Below are positions 8,932 to 17,204 of a stretch of 64,000 nucleotides of DNA, piece after piece. The translations under genes were made by a program, and so were the position numbers. This DNA comes from Bacilli bacterium (lineage in GTDB: Bacteria > Bacillota_I > Bacilli_A > RF39 > UBA660): contig CAAGPL010000045.1 in the NCBI GenBank assembly GCA_900771805.1, forward strand, positions 73,556 to 137,555, read 5' to 3'. The stretch's first letter is position 1; each line of letters opens with the position of its first letter. The notes under the pieces are model-generated. The model was not told the DNA's origin, made no database searches, and saw only the letters and a program-made list of their open reading frames with translations.

Positions 8932-9273
8932 TTAGAATCTTTGACTCACTTCCGATTTGTGTCGGTCTTTTGAAGTTAAGAATGTTACTCTTTCACCTGT
9001 TATTACTATTTTTTTATTATTCTCGCTATCAAAATTTGGTTCTAGTTTTCCTCTTATTCCAAGCATATCTCCCTTCTTACAATAATTTGAAGTGGTTTCG
9101 GCTACATTATTCCACAATGTACAATCTATAAAATCAACATCATTCTCTCCATTAGAATTTTTATAATTTCTAGGGACTGCTATCGTTATATTTGATACTT
9201 TTTTTCCATTTTCTAATTCTACTATCTCTGGGTCCTTTGCAAGTCTTCCTATTAAAACAAATTGATTTAACAT
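8932..9273 (-). CDS. ssb: Single-stranded DNA-binding protein
   Basis: 113 residues: MLNQFVLIGRLAKDPEIVELENGKKVSNITIAV opens a clear OB fold. DFIDCTLWNNVAETTSNYCKKGDMLGIRGKL follows, as in bacterial SSB. It is shorter than chromosomal SSBs (about 150-170) and has only a short tail, ending SEVSQRF, without the canonical acidic DDDIPF tip. This is typical of ICE-borne copies that coat transferred strands. It lies 1 nt after the 9275-9601 gene and 17 nt before the toprim gene. Confidence 0.93.
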   Translation of the reverse strand: MLNQFVLIGRLAKDPEIVELENGKKVSNITIAVPRNYKNSNGENDVDFIDCTLWNNVAETTSNYCKKGDMLGIRGKLEPNFDSENNKKIVITGERVTFLTSKDRHKSEVSQRF

Positions 9274-9274
9274 A

Positions 9275-9601
9275 TTATAATTCCTCCTTTATTTGTCTAT
9301 TTTTTGTTAATAAGTCATAATAATCATAAGAAGTTTTTTCCTCTGATTTTAAATTATTAATTAATAAAAACATCAATTGTGATGCTTCTGATAAAAATAA
9401 TCTAATCACAACTGATGTCTTAGAACCTTCCTCGTTTGGAATGCTATATTTTAAAATTTTTTCTTTTAAGTTTTCGCCAACGTTGTTAGAATTATCTAAG
9501 ATTGATAAAACATTGTTAAACATATCAATAGTTAATTCTAATTTAATCGGCGGAATTCTTTTTTTATAAGATATAATATCACTTCCTTTCATTAATTTCA
9601 C
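9275..9601 (-). CDS. Hypothetical ICE protein
   Basis: Up to 108 residues; the start is uncertain. The GTG at 9601 and ATG at 9592 both lack a clear Shine-Dalgarno, while an AAAGGAAG lies inside the first codons, so the true start may be a little further in or rely on coupling with the overlapping sortase gene. The protein is soluble, with a helical core (IDMFNNVLSILDNSNNVGENLKEKIL, then RLFLSEASQLMFLLINNL). No family recognised. Position between sortase and ssb, with 1-nt spacing to ssb, places it in the same operon. Confidence 0.55.
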   Translation of the reverse strand: MKLMKGSDIISYKKRIPPIKLELTIDMFNNVLSILDNSNNVGENLKEKILKYSIPNEEGSKTSVVIRLFLSEASQLMFLLINNLKSEEKTSYDYYDLLTKNRQIKEEL

Positions 9602-10202
9602 ATGTAATTATTAGTTGTTTATTAGTGTTGTGAACACATGTAACTAATATAAGTTCTTTTGAAGAAATAGAATTACTAATCTTTAATTTTCCCGTTTTTT
9701 CTATTTCTTTTATATTGTTAACCTTGTAAGAGTAACTTTTTCCTTTATAAAACACTATAACATTGTCATTAATATTAAGCCTATTTAAATTTTTAAAATA
9801 TGATATCTTACTAGTTCCGGAATGAGCATAAAGAATCAATCTTCCTTCTACATCAGGAAAAGTACTTGTTTGATCAGCACTTATTGCATAATTAATTGAT
9901 TTAAAGTTCTTCGTCGCCATGACAATGCCTTTTCTTAACTTTATTTTTGGTATTTCTAATACTGCTATATAATTTAACTTATTCGATTTTAAACTTACAT
10001 TCTTTTTAACATCTTGAGAAGTATTAATTATTTGATCATAATTATTTATGTAAGTTTCTATAATTTCTTTATCTTTTTTGTTACTTATATAATTAAAACC
10101 TATAATATATATAACAATAAAAATTCCAATTAGTAATAAAAGAACTCCTATTGAGTATAAAATACTATTTTTCTTTTTTAACATTCTTTTTGTGTTTAGC
10201 AT
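9579..10202 (-). CDS. Sortase (class B/D-like) of the ICE surface module
   Basis: 207 residues: an N-terminal membrane anchor (about 13-38) and a sortase beta-barrel. The catalytic His is at about 127 (LYAHSGTS) and Cys at about 189 (LVTC). The position normally held by the catalytic Arg reads NKQLII, with Gln about 196, so the usual Arg seems replaced. The enzyme should cleave a sorting signal and couple the substrate to the wall or to another subunit. The adhesin gene directly upstream, overlapping by 38 nt, carries a VPNTD sorting motif and is the obvious substrate. Confidence 0.85.
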   Translation of the reverse strand: MLNTKRMLKKKNSILYSIGVLLLLIGIFIVIYIIGFNYISNKKDKEIIETYINNYDQIINTSQDVKKNVSLKSNKLNYIAVLEIPKIKLRKGIVMATKNFKSINYAISADQTSTFPDVEGRLILYAHSGTSKISYFKNLNRLNINDNVIVFYKGKSYSYKVNNIKEIEKTGKLKISNSISSKELILVTCVHNTNKQLIITCEINERK

Positions 10203-12684
10203 AAGTTATAATTACAACTCCTAGTACTATTAAAGTACATGGTATTAAAATTTTTAAAAAGTTAAAACTTGCATCAGTATTTGGAACTTCGATTATCAAT
10301 TCATCTTCTAAAGTGGCTTTAATTATTTCACCATTTTCTTTAATGCTAAAATACTGACGTTCAGGATTTATTTTATAGTTCTTTGGTGCTTCTTTTTCAA
10401 TCAAATAATAGTCATTTACAGGTAAATCATCTATTACTATTTTGCCATTTGCATCAGTTATTCCAGAGAAAATCAATTCATCTTTAGTTGTATAAATTTC
10501 TATCTTAGTATTAGGTAATGGTTTTCCTGTGGATAAATCTATTTTAGTAAAATCTAAAGTTCCCTTCTTATATTTGTTTAATATATCAAATGATTTAGTC
10601 ACGACTTCTGTATATTGATCCTTATAAGTAAGCTCAAAATCATATTCTTTAGTATCTAATACCAAATTATCATTAGGTACTGATAGTTCTTTTATATAAT
10701 ATTTTCCAAGAAACAAGTTATCAAGTTCAGCAACACCTTCATCATTTGTATAAATTGTAGATATTAATTCATTCTTTTTGTAATGTTTTTTTCCATCTTT
10801 TGTTATAATATCTTCTCTTGCATATATACCGAATTTTACACCTTCTAGTGATACCTCTTCATAAGAATAAGATCCGTTTTTAATAATCAATTTTTCTCCA
10901 GTTTTATTTATTGTTACTTTCCCTTTAACTTGTTGATTTTTAAATTTAACTAGAATCATTGTTCCGTAATCGTTATCTGTTATAAGTTCGGAATTTTCTC
11001 CTATTTCAAACTCCATAGAATTTGAATTCCATAAATAACCATCAATTTTTTGATCTATTTCTTCAAGACGATATTTACCAGATTTAAGTGCATAAGGTGT
11101 AATAAACTCACCATTTTCATTTGTTTCAAATTCACATATTTTTTGAGCATTTGGATAAGTAACATTTTGACATACATATTCATTGTTTTGTAAATCAAAT
11201 ATTTTGAATTTAATACCGGACATTTTTATTACCTCTTTAGAATCAGCGTCTATTTTAACAACTTTTAATTTTGCTTTAATTTCAGCATTTGATATTAAAT
11301 GATAATATGGTTCTTCGGTATTTTCGTTTATAGTTATTTCAAAATCTTCTATTTTTTCATGATTTAATGTAGATGATACTTGTTTAACAATGTATTTCCC
11401 ATAAGGTAACACTGCTTCAGCATATCCTTTCTCATTGGTTGTAATTCTTGCTACTTTTTTATTTGATGATTTTAAATAAATATCAAAAGAAACGTTTGGT
11501 TCACCAATTAAGAAACCCGTTTTATCTGTTGCAAAAACCTTAAATAAATCAAAATGTCTTTCGATTACTTTTTCATAAACAGTAACTGTTGGATATAAAT
11601 TATCTTTTGTAATTACAAAATAATATCTATTATCAGTATCTAATTCATAACCTTGTGAGGGTGTCTCTTCTTGTAAATAATATCTACCTTGAGATGGTAA
11701 AGTTCCACTTGTTACAATTCCCTTATCATTGGTTGTAATAGAAGATACTTTTGTACCATCTTCTTTATAAATACCATAAGTTGCACCTTTTAATGTTGCA
11801 TCACCTTGAGGTACTGATAACTTTGTATCTTTATCAACTTTATTTATTGTTACTTTACCACCAATTGATTTAATCTTTAAAGATACTCTATATGGATCTA
11901 TGTTACCCGCGGTCATCAAATTTTGAACTCCATCCGCAACAAAAACAAATGCACTCTTTCCAAATCGATTAGAATTTTTAGATAACTGAATTGTAATATC
12001 TCCAACTTTATTAGGCGTAATATAAAGTTTATTACCATCTTTTTTTATTGTTGCGTTATCATTTGTTGATACTTCATAATTACTTAATACATTATTTGTA
12101 TCATCTAAAACTATCGTATCATTTACTACAACAGTATTATTACTATTTGCAAATGATGGTGCTTTATAATGATTATTTACTAAATTCAATAATTCTGCTG
12201 ATTCAGATTCAAACTGTGAAATATTATTTCCATGAAAACTATCAGCCCAATACGTATCCCAACCTAAAGGGTTTGCTTTCCAAATTTCATATTGAGTTAT
12301 TGCGTACCATTTACTATCAGTATGATTACCATATCCATATCCATAATAAGCTAGTAACGTAATTCTACGCCAAGTATCTATACTCATTCCAGATACATCA
12401 GATTGATTATAATCATATCCTGTAAGTGTTGCACTATCTGAAAAATCAATACCTGGTTCAATACAATATGCAATCTCCGAATCACTACGTTTGTGATAAA
12501 CTTGGATTCTCTCTGATCTTTCTACTCCATTTTTATATTTATTTACATAAATCTTTGGTGTAATCCATTCAAAATAGAATGAATCACTAGTTAATGCTTT
12601 AGCTTTTGTAGTTGCAATTAGCGAAACTATTCCAAACAAAAAAATGGGAAATACCCATTTTAATTTTTTTATAATTTTTTTCAT
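10165..12684 (-). CDS. Wall-anchored adhesin with thioester (TQXA) and SpaA/Cna-B domains
   Basis: 839 residues. Signal peptide about 1-30. An N-terminal thioester domain has Cys74 (AYCIEPGI) and Gln131 (TQYEIWK), the pair that forms the internal Cys-Gln thioester for covalent host binding. A Big-like stretch (about 185-250) is followed by about five SpaA/Cna-B repeats (about 275-790), with repeated VTINKxD/G and YxIxExxxP blocks expected to carry isopeptide bonds. The C-terminus has VPNTD at about 800-804, a membrane helix and a Lys-rich tail: a sorting signal with D in place of the last G. It probably promotes attachment between cells or to host surfaces. Confidence 0.9.
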   Translation of the reverse strand: MKKIIKKLKWVFPIFLFGIVSLIATTKAKALTSDSFYFEWITPKIYVNKYKNGVERSERIQVYHKRSDSEIAYCIEPGIDFSDSATLTGYDYNQSDVSGMSIDTWRRITLLAYYGYGYGNHTDSKWYAITQYEIWKANPLGWDTYWADSFHGNNISQFESESAELLNLVNNHYKAPSFANSNNTVVVNDTIVLDDTNNVLSNYEVSTNDNATIKKDGNKLYITPNKVGDITIQLSKNSNRFGKSAFVFVADGVQNLMTAGNIDPYRVSLKIKSIGGKVTINKVDKDTKLSVPQGDATLKGATYGIYKEDGTKVSSITTNDKGIVTSGTLPSQGRYYLQEETPSQGYELDTDNRYYFVITKDNLYPTVTVYEKVIERHFDLFKVFATDKTGFLIGEPNVSFDIYLKSSNKKVARITTNEKGYAEAVLPYGKYIVKQVSSTLNHEKIEDFEITINENTEEPYYHLISNAEIKAKLKVVKIDADSKEVIKMSGIKFKIFDLQNNEYVCQNVTYPNAQKICEFETNENGEFITPYALKSGKYRLEEIDQKIDGYLWNSNSMEFEIGENSELITDNDYGTMILVKFKNQQVKGKVTINKTGEKLIIKNGSYSYEEVSLEGVKFGIYAREDIITKDGKKHYKKNELISTIYTNDEGVAELDNLFLGKYYIKELSVPNDNLVLDTKEYDFELTYKDQYTEVVTKSFDILNKYKKGTLDFTKIDLSTGKPLPNTKIEIYTTKDELIFSGITDANGKIVIDDLPVNDYYLIEKEAPKNYKINPERQYFSIKENGEIIKATLEDELIIEVPNTDASFNFLKILIPCTLIVLGVVIITYAKHKKNVKKEK

Positions 12685-12696
12685 CCTTTCCTCCTT

Positions 12697-12721
12697 AAAA
12701 AAAATGCTCTTATATGAGCAT
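12697..12721 (-). terminator. Terminator between the Cys-rich protein and adhesin genes
   Basis: On the minus strand the 6-bp stem ATGCTC/GAGCAT with a 6-nt loop is followed by eight T, and then by the AAGGAGG of the adhesin gene. It reaches the stop codon of the 12721-13278 gene and would partly insulate the adhesin gene from it. Confidence 0.7.
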
Positions 12722-13278
12722 TAATTAACATTGTGCCAATCTATTGTACTATTATTATCATCATACAAAGATAGCATCCAATAAGTTTTTCCACATTCAT
12801 CAGTTAAACTATCACAATTATATCCATATCTACCTAAATATGAATTTCCTTTATTAACACATTCACCTCTTGATTCAAAATCAGGTCTAAACCAAGAAAA
12901 TGCAAACTTTTTAGGTGTACATGATTTTGTTGTAGTAACAATTTTTGTAGTAGTAACTGGTTGTGTAGTAGTCTGTTGTTGTTTTCTTTTTACAGTTGTT
13001 GTTTTATTGGCTTTAACCGTTGTTTTATTTTTTTCTGATGTTGTCTTAGAAACCTGATCATCATTCTTTTTTGTAGTTGATATTGTCGATTCTTTGGTAT
13101 CTTCACTATCAGGTTTTTCAATATTTTTGCTTGTTTTTTCTTTATTTGTTTTTGATGTTGTAGTTTTATTTTGAATAGATGAGGTTGTTTTTTTTGAATC
13201 AACACACAATAGAATTACACCCAATATTGCAAATAACAAAAATATTGTTATAACTATAATCAAAATTTTCTTTTTCAT
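12721..13278 (-). CDS. Membrane-anchored protein with Thr/Lys linker and small Cys-rich domain
   Basis: 185 residues. A membrane helix (about 4-25) is followed by a long low-complexity linker of Thr, Lys and Ser (about 28-118). A compact C-terminal domain of 66 residues carries four Cys (about 120, 140, 155, 162) and many aromatic residues. Topology suggests the Cys-rich domain is displayed outside, with disulfides likely. I do not recognise the domain. A similar Thr/Lys linker occurs in the chromosomal 3D-domain protein at 16535-17149, so the ICE seems well adapted to this lineage. Gene is upstream of the adhesin and separated from it by a terminator. Confidence 0.75.
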   Translation of the reverse strand: MKKKILIIVITIFLLFAILGVILLCVDSKKTTSSIQNKTTTSKTNKEKTSKNIEKPDSEDTKESTISTTKKNDDQVSKTTSEKNKTTVKANKTTTVKRKQQQTTTQPVTTTKIVTTTKSCTPKKFAFSWFRPDFESRGECVNKGNSYLGRYGYNCDSLTDECGKTYWMLSLYDDNNSTIDWHNVN

Positions 13279-13438
13279 AAAATTTCTCCTTGTCTTTAAT
13301 TAGTTAGAGCATAACATTAAAATTTCTTTTTTGTCAAACTTTGTAATGAATTTAATATCTTTTTCAGTTAGTAATATATAGTTAGTAATAATATAGGGGT
13401 AGGTTGTAGGGAGGGGAAATATGTAAATAATACTCCCA

Positions 13439-14371
13439 CTATCTTTCCCTATCTTTACATCTTTGTAAATACTTATTGTAATAATCCAATGCTTTAAATA
13501 TATACTCCTTATACTTTGTCGGTGGCATATTTTTTGGCATCTTACTTTTTAAACTTCTCATTTCCAATTTTAGTTTTTCAACTTGATTAGCTTTCTCTTG
13601 AGATAATATTTCATCCACTTTTTGTTGAGTTAAATTACCATCCTGACTTAATCTTTTTAACTGCTGGGATTGTGATAAAGATGGTGTAGCTAAATTTTCT
13701 TCTATACTATCTAAAAACCAATCTTGTTCTTCTTTAGTAAGAAATGATATTTCAACTGCTGGAGAAAAAGCTATTTTTTCTTCATCTACCATATCAAGTA
13801 AGGGTTTAATTAATTTAGTAAGACGTATATATCTTTGAATTTGTCTAGCACTATCTCCAACCTGATTAGCTATTTTAGAATCAGTACGATACTTCGTGCC
13901 AACTTGGCACGAAGATAAATATGTCTTCTTCCCTTGATGTTTTTCAGCTTCTAATTTCATTTGATAAGCAAAGGCTTTTTCACTTGGTAAGATATGTTCT
14001 CTTTGCAAATTACTATCTACCATTGCAATTATTGCTTCATCATTACTTAAATTTCTAACAATGCAAGGAATTGTATATTTATCTGCTAATTTACTTGCGT
14101 ACATTCTTCTATGACCAGAAATCACTTCATACCTACCATTATTTTTTGGTCTAACTAATATAGGTGAAATAACTCCTTTTTCAACAATACTATCACGCAA
14201 GTTATATAAATCTTCGTTTTCTACGACATTAAAAGGATGATTTGGAAAACTATCTATATCATCAATATTAATATCTTTAATCCTTTCTAGATCTTTTTCT
14301 TGTCTTTCCTGTTCTGTTGTAAATATGTCATCTAATCTCGAAAGTGGCATTCTTTGATAGCTCTTTTCCAT
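13439..14371 (-). CDS. parB: ParB-family partition protein of the ICE
   Basis: 310 residues. The ParB N-terminal domain (about 40-130) has the CTP/NTP-binding GHRRMYASKL motif and SNLQREHILPSEKAFAYQMKLEA. A central helix-turn-helix (about 160-190, IANQVGDSARQIQRYIRLTKL) and a Lys-rich helical C-terminus follow. The sequence is of the type carried by Tn1549-like ICEs and differs from chromosomal Spo0J/Noc in the LQRE-downstream region. It overlaps parA by 44 nt in another frame. It probably stabilises the element while it is circular. Whether it also binds the chromosomal parS sites at 26.8-28.6 kb cannot be told. Confidence 0.92.
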   Translation of the reverse strand: MEKSYQRMPLSRLDDIFTTEQERQEKDLERIKDINIDDIDSFPNHPFNVVENEDLYNLRDSIVEKGVISPILVRPKNNGRYEVISGHRRMYASKLADKYTIPCIVRNLSNDEAIIAMVDSNLQREHILPSEKAFAYQMKLEAEKHQGKKTYLSSCQVGTKYRTDSKIANQVGDSARQIQRYIRLTKLIKPLLDMVDEEKIAFSPAVEISFLTKEEQDWFLDSIEENLATPSLSQSQQLKRLSQDGNLTQQKVDEILSQEKANQVEKLKLEMRSLKSKMPKNMPPTKYKEYIFKALDYYNKYLQRCKDRER

Positions 14372-15152
14372 TATCTAAAACCTCCTTTGCAAACGACGAA
14401 TAAGCGTCTGCAACTTTACTTTTCTTTTGGTACGAAAATATACTTTTTCCATAAGAAGTTGACTCCGCTGTCTTTATTGCTATTGGAATATAAGTGTTAT
14501 AAATCTTTAAATGATCTCCATAATCTCTTTTCAATTGTGTTTTAACTTGTTTTGATAAATTTGTTCTATCATTAACTAATGTGAATAGAATACCATCTAT
14601 CTTTAATTTTGGGTTTATACGGCGTTTAACACGCGAAATTGTATTAATTAGATGTATCATACCTTTAGCAGCTAAAAACTGGCTCTGAACCGGTATTATT
14701 ACACTATCAGCACATGCAAGTGCATTAATAGTTATCATTCCTAAACTAGGCATACAATCTATAATTATATAATCATATTTTTCCTTTAATGGAATTAAAC
14801 AATTTTTCAATGTATATTCTCTACTCATAGCATTAACTAAAGACATTTCTAATGCAGATAAATCTAAATTAGATGGTATTAAGTTAACACCTTCTTTATG
14901 ATGCAATATAGATTTACTTATTTGTATATCCTTATCTTCAATAGCTTGTCCCATTATATCAGCCAATGTAATTGGTATTTCATCTTGTTTATACCAACCC
15001 ATACAGGTTGTTAGATCACCTTGAGGATCAGCATCTACTAAAAGTACCTTTTTACCTTGTGATGCTAAAGCAACACCCAAATTAAAAGTGGTTGTCGTTT
15101 TTCCAACTCCTCCTTTTTGGTTTGCAATAGCTATAATTTTACAGTTTTTCAT
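14328..15152 (-). CDS. parA: ParA/Soj-family partition ATPase of the ICE
   Basis: 274 residues. A deviant Walker A KGGVGKTTT lies at about 13-21, with VDADPQGDLT (about 40-49) and YIIIDCMPSLG (about 126-136) as switch/Walker B motifs. This is the full-length small ParA without an N-terminal DNA-binding domain. It works with the ParB encoded next, moving DNA over the nucleoid by ATP-dependent binding. It is the gene closest to the right end of ICE A; the ATG at 15152 follows a GGAGG site. No gene lies between it and the att-like repeat at 15296. Confidence 0.95.
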   Translation of the reverse strand: MKNCKIIAIANQKGGVGKTTTTFNLGVALASQGKKVLLVDADPQGDLTTCMGWYKQDEIPITLADIMGQAIEDKDIQISKSILHHKEGVNLIPSNLDLSALEMSLVNAMSREYTLKNCLIPLKEKYDYIIIDCMPSLGMITINALACADSVIIPVQSQFLAAKGMIHLINTISRVKRRINPKLKIDGILFTLVNDRTNLSKQVKTQLKRDYGDHLKIYNTYIPIAIKTAESTSYGKSIFSYQKKSKVADAYSSFAKEVLDNGKELSKNATFEIR

Positions 15153-15228
15153 ATATTAATTACCTCCTTGTATAACTCAAAAATACTTACTTAACAAACA
15201 TCAGCCTTTGTTACTTAGTGCAGAATTT

Positions 15229-15266
15229 ATGAAAAAAACACCAATTTTTATTAAATTTGGTGTTTT
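15229..15266 (-). terminator. Terminator hairpin near the right end of ICE A
   Basis: A perfect 10-bp inverted repeat AAAACACCAA/TTGGTGTTTT with a 12-nt loop; on the minus strand it runs into seven T. It would stop transcription coming from rsmA/yabG before it enters parA. Confidence 0.7.
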
Positions 15267-15295
15267 GATACATATAATCTATATTTTAGAATTTC

Positions 15296-15313
15296 CTTAT
15301 TTTATAAGGGTTT
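15296..15313. repeat. Putative attR core of ICE A (18-bp repeat shared with 55800-55817)
   Basis: CTTATTTTATAAGGGTTT occurs here and, identical and in the same orientation, at 55800-55817 just after the secA stop codon at the edge of element B. Both lie at a switch from mobile-element to chromosomal DNA. The flanking bases differ on both sides. Function as an attachment core is inferred. Confidence 0.6.
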
Positions 15314-15319
15314 CAGGGC

Positions 15320-15622
15320 TTATTTTGAAACTGAACTTGTTAAAATATCAGCGTCTATATGCAAAATTTTTCCAGGAATATAAAAAAAATCACTTCTTTC
15401 AAAATTTCTAATGGTTCTCATTTTTTCATAAAAAACAAGGTCGTCATCTAAATCAATATTATCAACTAAAACCAAATCATTTATTTTACTATCAGCACAT
15501 AATCTCACATTTATTCCTTTTAAATAAGCAGTATCTTCTTCTATTTTATATATTTTAAATATTACATCATTTTCATAAGATTTTCTTGTAACCACGCTAC
15601 CTACTTGAAACAACTTTATCAC
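15320..15622 (-). pseudogene. yabG: Truncated yabG (sporulation coat protease), N-terminal fragment
   Basis: The fragment reads VGSVVTRKSYENDVIFKIY, then LCADSKINDLVLV and FYIPGKILHIDAD. This matches the N-terminus of YabG, the spore-coat-processing protease, and its place after rsmA as in Bacillus subtilis. The family is about 290 residues; here similarity ends at HIDAD (about 15354) and ten more codons lead to a stop at 15320. The catalytic part is missing. The start is set at the GTG at 15622, because the ATG at 15652 lies inside the rsmA terminator. ICE A begins within 40 bp downstream, so the insertion or a linked deletion probably cut the gene. Confidence 0.75.
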
Positions 15623-15638
15623 CCAATTAAATATATGC

Positions 15639-15668
15639 AAAAAAAAAATCAAACATTACTGTTTGATT
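15639..15668 (-). terminator. rsmA terminator
   Basis: The stem AATCAAAC/GTTTGATT is followed on the minus strand by eight or more T. The rsmA stop codon lies in the loop, so termination is immediate after rsmA. Confidence 0.8.
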
Positions 15669-16477
15669 AATTCGTTTGAAATTTCTATAAATTCTTCTAT
15701 TGTTATATTCTCCGCTCTATAATTAATATCCTTACCAAATTTATTTAAAGTATAATTTATTTTGTCTATATCAAAATCCTTTAAATTATTTTTCAAAGTT
15801 TTTCTTTTTTGCTTAAACGCTTTTCTTACAATTAAGAAAAACATATTTTCATCTATAGCCTTTAATTTATTTTTCTTTTTATTAAATAAAACAACTGCTG
15901 AATCAACATTTGGTTTAGGATAAAAAACATTTCTACTTACCATAAATGCTTTTTTTATATCAAAGTAATAATTTAAAAATATTGTTAAAGAATTGTAATT
16001 CTTACTTCCTATTACCGCACTAAAACGATCTGCAACTTCATTTTGAACCATTACTATTATCTTTGATACATCTATTTTTTCATTTATGAATTTAGATATT
16101 ATAGGAGTTGTTATATAATATGGTAAATTAGCAACTACCATTAAATTATCATATTTATATTTTTGTAAATCTTGCTTTATATTTCTATTTAAAAAGTCAT
16201 CAAAAACAACATCAACATTTTCATACTCATCTAATATTATTTTTAAAGGATCTTTTAAAGTTTTATCTATTTCATAGCCTAATACATTTTTTGCTTTAAG
16301 ACTTAATTTTTTGGTCAATGCTGCTGCTCCAACACCTATTTCAATAACAAGTGTATCTTTTGTTATTTCTGCTAAATCAACAATATTATTTAAAACATTT
16401 TGATCAAGCAAAAAATTCTGACCAAATTTTTTTTTAAAAGTAAAATTATTCTTATTTAAAATATCTTTAGTATTCAT
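15656..16477 (-). CDS. rsmA: 16S rRNA (adenine1518/1519-N6) dimethyltransferase
   Basis: 273 residues, typical length. NNFTFKKKFGQNFLLDQNVL opens the protein, the SAM-binding motif VIEIGVGAAALTKKL lies at about 44-58, and the catalytic NLPYYITT motif at about 118-125. A basic C-terminal domain follows. It dimethylates two adenines near the 3' end of 16S rRNA late in 30S assembly. Order 3D protein-rsmA-yabG matches B. subtilis yabE-rnmV-ksgA-yabG, except that rnmV is absent. Ends in a strong terminator. Confidence 0.97.
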   Translation of the reverse strand: MNTKDILNKNNFTFKKKFGQNFLLDQNVLNNIVDLAEITKDTLVIEIGVGAAALTKKLSLKAKNVLGYEIDKTLKDPLKIILDEYENVDVVFDDFLNRNIKQDLQKYKYDNLMVVANLPYYITTPIISKFINEKIDVSKIIVMVQNEVADRFSAVIGSKNYNSLTIFLNYYFDIKKAFMVSRNVFYPKPNVDSAVVLFNKKKNKLKAIDENMFFLIVRKAFKQKRKTLKNNLKDFDIDKINYTLNKFGKDINYRAENITIEEFIEISNELIKQ

Positions 16478-16493
16478 AAAAGCTCCTTATAAT

Positions 16494-16526
16494 TAAAAAA
16501 CAAATAACTAATCTTATTTGTTTTTT
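16494..16526 (-). terminator. Terminator after the 3D-domain gene
   Basis: A 12-bp perfect inverted repeat AAAAAACAAATA/TATTTGTTTTTT with an 8-nt loop; the A/T-rich outer stem supplies the T-run on either strand. It separates 16535-17149 from rsmA. Confidence 0.7.
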
Positions 16527-16534
16527 ATAATTAG

Positions 16535-17149
16535 TTACCTCCAAGTAACTGCTATATCTATTTGTGTTGGGTTATTTTTTACAAATCCACCGGTATCACA
16601 AACTATTGCTTCACCTAAAGAACTTTCTATTATAGTCCCCTTTGGTCTAATTTCATAATTTGCAGCAACCATAACATATTTACCTAACATTTTAACACCA
16701 TCTTCTCTTACCCAGTATGGATAATCAGTTTCAGTGTATCCCATATTTCTCATTGCCTTAATTACTCTATTCATATTCAAATTATAATATGTTTCTCTTC
16801 CTGAAGGTCCATGCACAACACCTTTACTTTTAGATAATACATCTCCCGACCAAGTACTCTTAGTTGTTGTAGTATTTACTGTAGTTGTCGTTTTAGATGT
16901 TGTTATTTGTTTGTGTGTTGTTTCATTTTCCTTTGTAGTTACTATATTATTTTTATTACTATTAATTATAGAATTCATTGAAGCAACATAATTATTAGGG
17001 TCAAATGTTTTTTTTGTTGTAGACACTGTTATTACATCTACATTTGAAGCTGAAAATAATATTCCAACCTTTGAAAAACCAATAAATGCAACTAAACTTA
17101 TAGTTAATACTATTAAGGCATTTTTAATTTTTCTATTAAAATTTTTCAC
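16535..17149 (-). CDS. Membrane-anchored 3D (RlpA-like) domain protein, YabE-like
   Basis: 204 residues from the GTG at 17149, after GAGGTG. A membrane segment (about 10-33) and a Thr/Lys-rich linker (about 65-100) precede a C-terminal double-psi beta-barrel of the 3D type. It contains KYVMVAANYEIRPKGTIIESS, EAIVCDTGGFV (about 182-192) and QIDIAVTW with the family Asp residues. Such domains act on peptidoglycan (resuscitation-factor or lytic-transglycosylase type). It lies where YabE lies in B. subtilis but lacks the DUF348 and G5 repeats, so it is a shortened version. Confidence 0.8.
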   Translation of the reverse strand: MKNFNRKIKNALIVLTISLVAFIGFSKVGILFSASNVDVITVSTTKKTFDPNNYVASMNSIINSNKNNIVTTKENETTHKQITTSKTTTTVNTTTTKSTWSGDVLSKSKGVVHGPSGRETYYNLNMNRVIKAMRNMGYTETDYPYWVREDGVKMLGKYVMVAANYEIRPKGTIIESSLGEAIVCDTGGFVKNNPTQIDIAVTWR

Positions 17150-17204
17150 TTTTTCACCTCACACCCATAACCTGGGTTCGTATATAATGATAACATATAT
17201 GCAT

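Noticed and set aside
12048..12362. Plus-strand ORF within the adhesin gene
   Set aside because: Low-complexity Leu/Tyr/His product antisense to the thioester domain.
13439..15152. ParA/ParB as the chromosomal Soj/Spo0J pair
   Set aside because: The ParB sequence is of the ICE type and the genes lie at the end of the transfer region, not beside rsmG.
15208..15411. Plus-strand ORF across the ICE border
   Set aside because: It contains the terminator hairpin at 15229-15266 and reads through the yabG fragment in antisense; no ribosome site.
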